Source: Pseudomonas hygromyciniae
GTDB taxonomy: Bacteria; Pseudomonadota; Gammaproteobacteria; Pseudomonadales; Pseudomonadaceae
DNA: 64,000 bases
Reading direction: 5' to 3'
Assembly (NCBI RefSeq): GCF_016925675.1
Contig: NZ_CP070506.1
Span: 3,036,501 to 3,100,500, forward strand
Notes under the pieces: generated by a model
What the model was told of the DNA's origin: nothing
The model's input: only the letters and a program-made list of their open reading frames with translations
The model's database searches: none
Part shown: positions 62,488 to 64,000 of the stretch, in pieces
Layout of the letters: each line of letters begins with the position of its first letter
How positions within the stretch are numbered: the first letter of the stretch is position 1
Made by a program: the position numbers and the translations under genes

Positions 62488-64000
62488 TCACCAGACCTGG
62501 CCCTGGCGCTTGAGCTCCAGGCGGCGCACGAACTCTTCGAGCACCAAGGAGTACAGGTCGTCTTGCAGGTAGGCGTCTTCGATCCCGGCATCCATGTTCG
62601 GGTTGTCGTTGACTTCGATCACCACCACCTTGTCGCCGGACTGCTTCAAGTCCACGCCGTACAACCCATCGCCAATCAGGTTGGCGGTCTTGACGGCCAG
62701 TTCCACCACGGCCTTGGGGGCCTCGTGCACCGCCAGGGTCCGGCACTCGCCGTTGATGTCCTGGCCGATGGCCTTGTGGTTGTAGATCTGCCAATGGCCT
62801 TTGGACATGAAGTACTGGCAGGCAAAGATCGGCTTGCGGTTGAGTACGCCAATGCGCCAGTCGTACTCGGTATAGAAAAATTCCTGGGCCAGCAGCAACA
62901 CCGAATGTTCGAACAGCTCGGCGGTGGCGGCCAGCAGCGCCTCCTGGCTTTCCACCTTGATCACCCCCCGGGAGAAACAGCCGTCAGGGATTTTCAGCAC
63001 CAGAGGGAAGCCCAGGCGTTCACCCACCCGTTCGAAATCTTCCGGTCGCTCCTTGTACAGAATCTCGGTGGCGGGCATGCCCAATTGATGGCTCTTGAGC
63101 ATATCCGTGAGGTAGACCTTATTGGTGCAGCGCAGGATCGACGCCGGGTCGTCCATCACCACCAGCCCTTCACTTTCGGCTTTCTTGGCGAAACGATAGG
63201 TGTGGTTGTCGACACTGGTGGTCTCGCGGATCAACAAGGCGTCGTATTCGGCCAGGCGCGCGTAATCCTTGCGTTCGATCAGCTCCACATCGATGCCCAG
63301 GCCCTTGCCCACCCGCACGAAATTTTCCAGGGCCTTGGCATTGGACGGTGGCAACTGCTCCTGGGGATCATGCAGGATCGCCAGGTCATAACGGGCCAGG
63401 CGCCGGGAACGCGGTTGACGCCAGATCCTGCGGCTGAAGTTGTCCAGCGCATGGGCGAATTGATCTTCCTGGTCATCACGCAACTTATGTAACACCCCGG
63501 ACTTGATGCCTTCGATATGCCAGCCGTTATTCTTGCGAAACTCAACTAACAAAATCGGACACGGAAAGGCTTCAAACAACTGCCGGGCTAAATCCTGCAA
63601 CGGATCGATATTGGTTCGACCAAAATAAAGTGTCAGGGTAAAACCTTCGGTATTACTGTAAAGGTGATGGCTCAATGCTTTATCGAGGGTTTTATCCAGG
63701 TCGTCCAGGGCCAGGCCATACAAGGATTTTTTCGTCAATTCGCTGATGGTGCGCACCGACGGAATTACCTTGTGCCCCCGCGCCTCGGCCAGCAGCGAGC
63801 AGTAGTAACCGTGCCCCAGGTACTTGTAGCTGCGGCACAGGTTGATGACCTGCACCCGTTTGCCGGCCTCGTTCTCCCGGGGGTGTTCGAGGTACTCCTG
63901 GGCAGTGACAATATCTTCACTGGGGAAGTACGAGGCCCAATCTTCCTTGCGTTCAACAATAATCACCACTTGGCTTGCACTCTTGGGCGGTGTAGAAAAA
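62488..64000 (-). CDS. RimK-like ATP-grasp ligase with RLAN domain, N-terminus beyond the window
   Basis: At least 493 residues; the frame is open to the right edge, so the start (a GTG at 63969 is one option) may lie outside. Residues ~1-200 show the RLAN-type N-terminal domain (VIIVERKEDWASYFPSEDIVTAQEYL, CRSYKYLGHGYYCSLLAEARGH). The C-terminal half is ATP-grasp: FPLVLKIPDGCFSRGVIKV, YDWRIGVLNRKPIFACQYF and VVVIEVNDNPNMDAGIED (metal ligands). Probably adds amino acids to a carboxylate of a peptide or small molecule; the substrate is unknown. Confidence 0.88.
   Translation of the reverse strand, partial: FSTPPKSASQVVIIVERKEDWASYFPSEDIVTAQEYLEHPRENEAGKRVQVINLCRSYKYLGHGYYCSLLAEARGHKVIPSVRTISELTKKSLYGLALDDLDKTLDKALSHHLYSNTEGFTLTLYFGRTNIDPLQDLARQLFEAFPCPILLVEFRKNNGWHIEGIKSGVLHKLRDDQEDQFAHALDNFSRRIWRQPRSRRLARYDLAILHDPQEQLPPSNAKALENFVRVGKGLGIDVELIERKDYARLAEYDALLIRETTSVDNHTYRFAKKAESEGLVVMDDPASILRCTNKVYLTDMLKSHQLGMPATEILYKERPEDFERVGERLGFPLVLKIPDGCFSRGVIKVESQEALLAATAELFEHSVLLLAQEFFYTEYDWRIGVLNRKPIFACQYFMSKGHWQIYNHKAIGQDINGECRTLAVHEAPKAVVELAVKTANLIGDGLYGVDLKQSGDKVVVIEVNDNPNMDAGIEDAYLQDDLYSLVLEEFVRRLELKRQGQVW

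Overview
ORGANISM. The window looks like chromosome of a Pseudomonas of the fluorescens group. Evidence: high-GC coding with Pseudomonas codon habits; many REP/REPIN palindromes of the 'tgtgggagcgggcttgc' and 'gtggcgag' types; a complete mannitol/arabitol operon (mtlR, mtlEFGKDYZ); a MuxABC-OpmB-type RND pump; and the pseudomonad trehalose/alpha-glucan (GlgE) gene set. This is judged from recognised protein families, not from any search.

LAYOUT. 1-4.4 kb: end of treY, a DUF2934 gene, glgX (+). 4.4-8.4 kb: tightly overlapping cassette of acyl-CoA dehydrogenase-like, PIG-L deacetylase, methyltransferase and glycosyltransferase 2, then a second PIG-L copy lacking two catalytic residues. 8.6-11.2 kb: autotransporter. 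11.2-15.4 kb (-): 1388-aa toxin-like protein ending in a Cys-His-Asp (transglutaminase/papain-like) domain. 15.5-23.3 kb (-): glgB, treS-pep2 fusion, glgE. 23.4-27.7 kb (+): small proteins, ccoG with a possible Anr box, a MocR-type regulator and a broken EF-hand-like gene. 27.8-28.6 kb: 180-bp tandem array of REP elements. 28.6-31.6 kb (-): SDR and an MHYT-GGDEF-EAL protein. 31.9-41.0 kb (-): muxABC-opmB, with a REPIN inside the opmB signal-peptide region. 41.2-43.2 kb: tpx (-) and a glycosyltransferase (+). 43.2-57.9 kb (+): mannitol locus, interrupted between mtlR and mtlE by a single 1543-aa toxin gene. 57.9-64 kb: aqpZ, small proteins, ecotin, short ilvA, a ParD-like/methionine aminopeptidase pair and a RimK-like ATP-grasp gene cut by the window edge.

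HOW THE GENES WORK TOGETHER. TreS-Pep2 converts trehalose to maltose and then maltose-1-phosphate; GlgE polymerises it; GlgB branches the glucan; GlgX debranches; TreY starts the return to trehalose (TreZ would lie to the left). MtlEFGK imports polyols, MtlD oxidises them, MtlY and MtlZ phosphorylate the products, and MtlR activates the operon.

MOST NOTABLE. The 1543-aa protein (44601-49232) appears to join a dermonecrotic-toxin-type (DUF6543-like) body, a caspase-like autoprocessing protease (His1209/Cys1256, 47 residues apart) and a C-terminal CheD/CNF-like glutamine-deamidase-like domain (Cys1411/His1432). It sits alone, without an immunity gene, in visibly A+T-richer DNA.

DATA QUALITY. 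Fourteen single-base reading-frame breaks fall in otherwise well-conserved genes, mostly in short homopolymers. I read these as probable sequence errors rather than decay and annotate through them.
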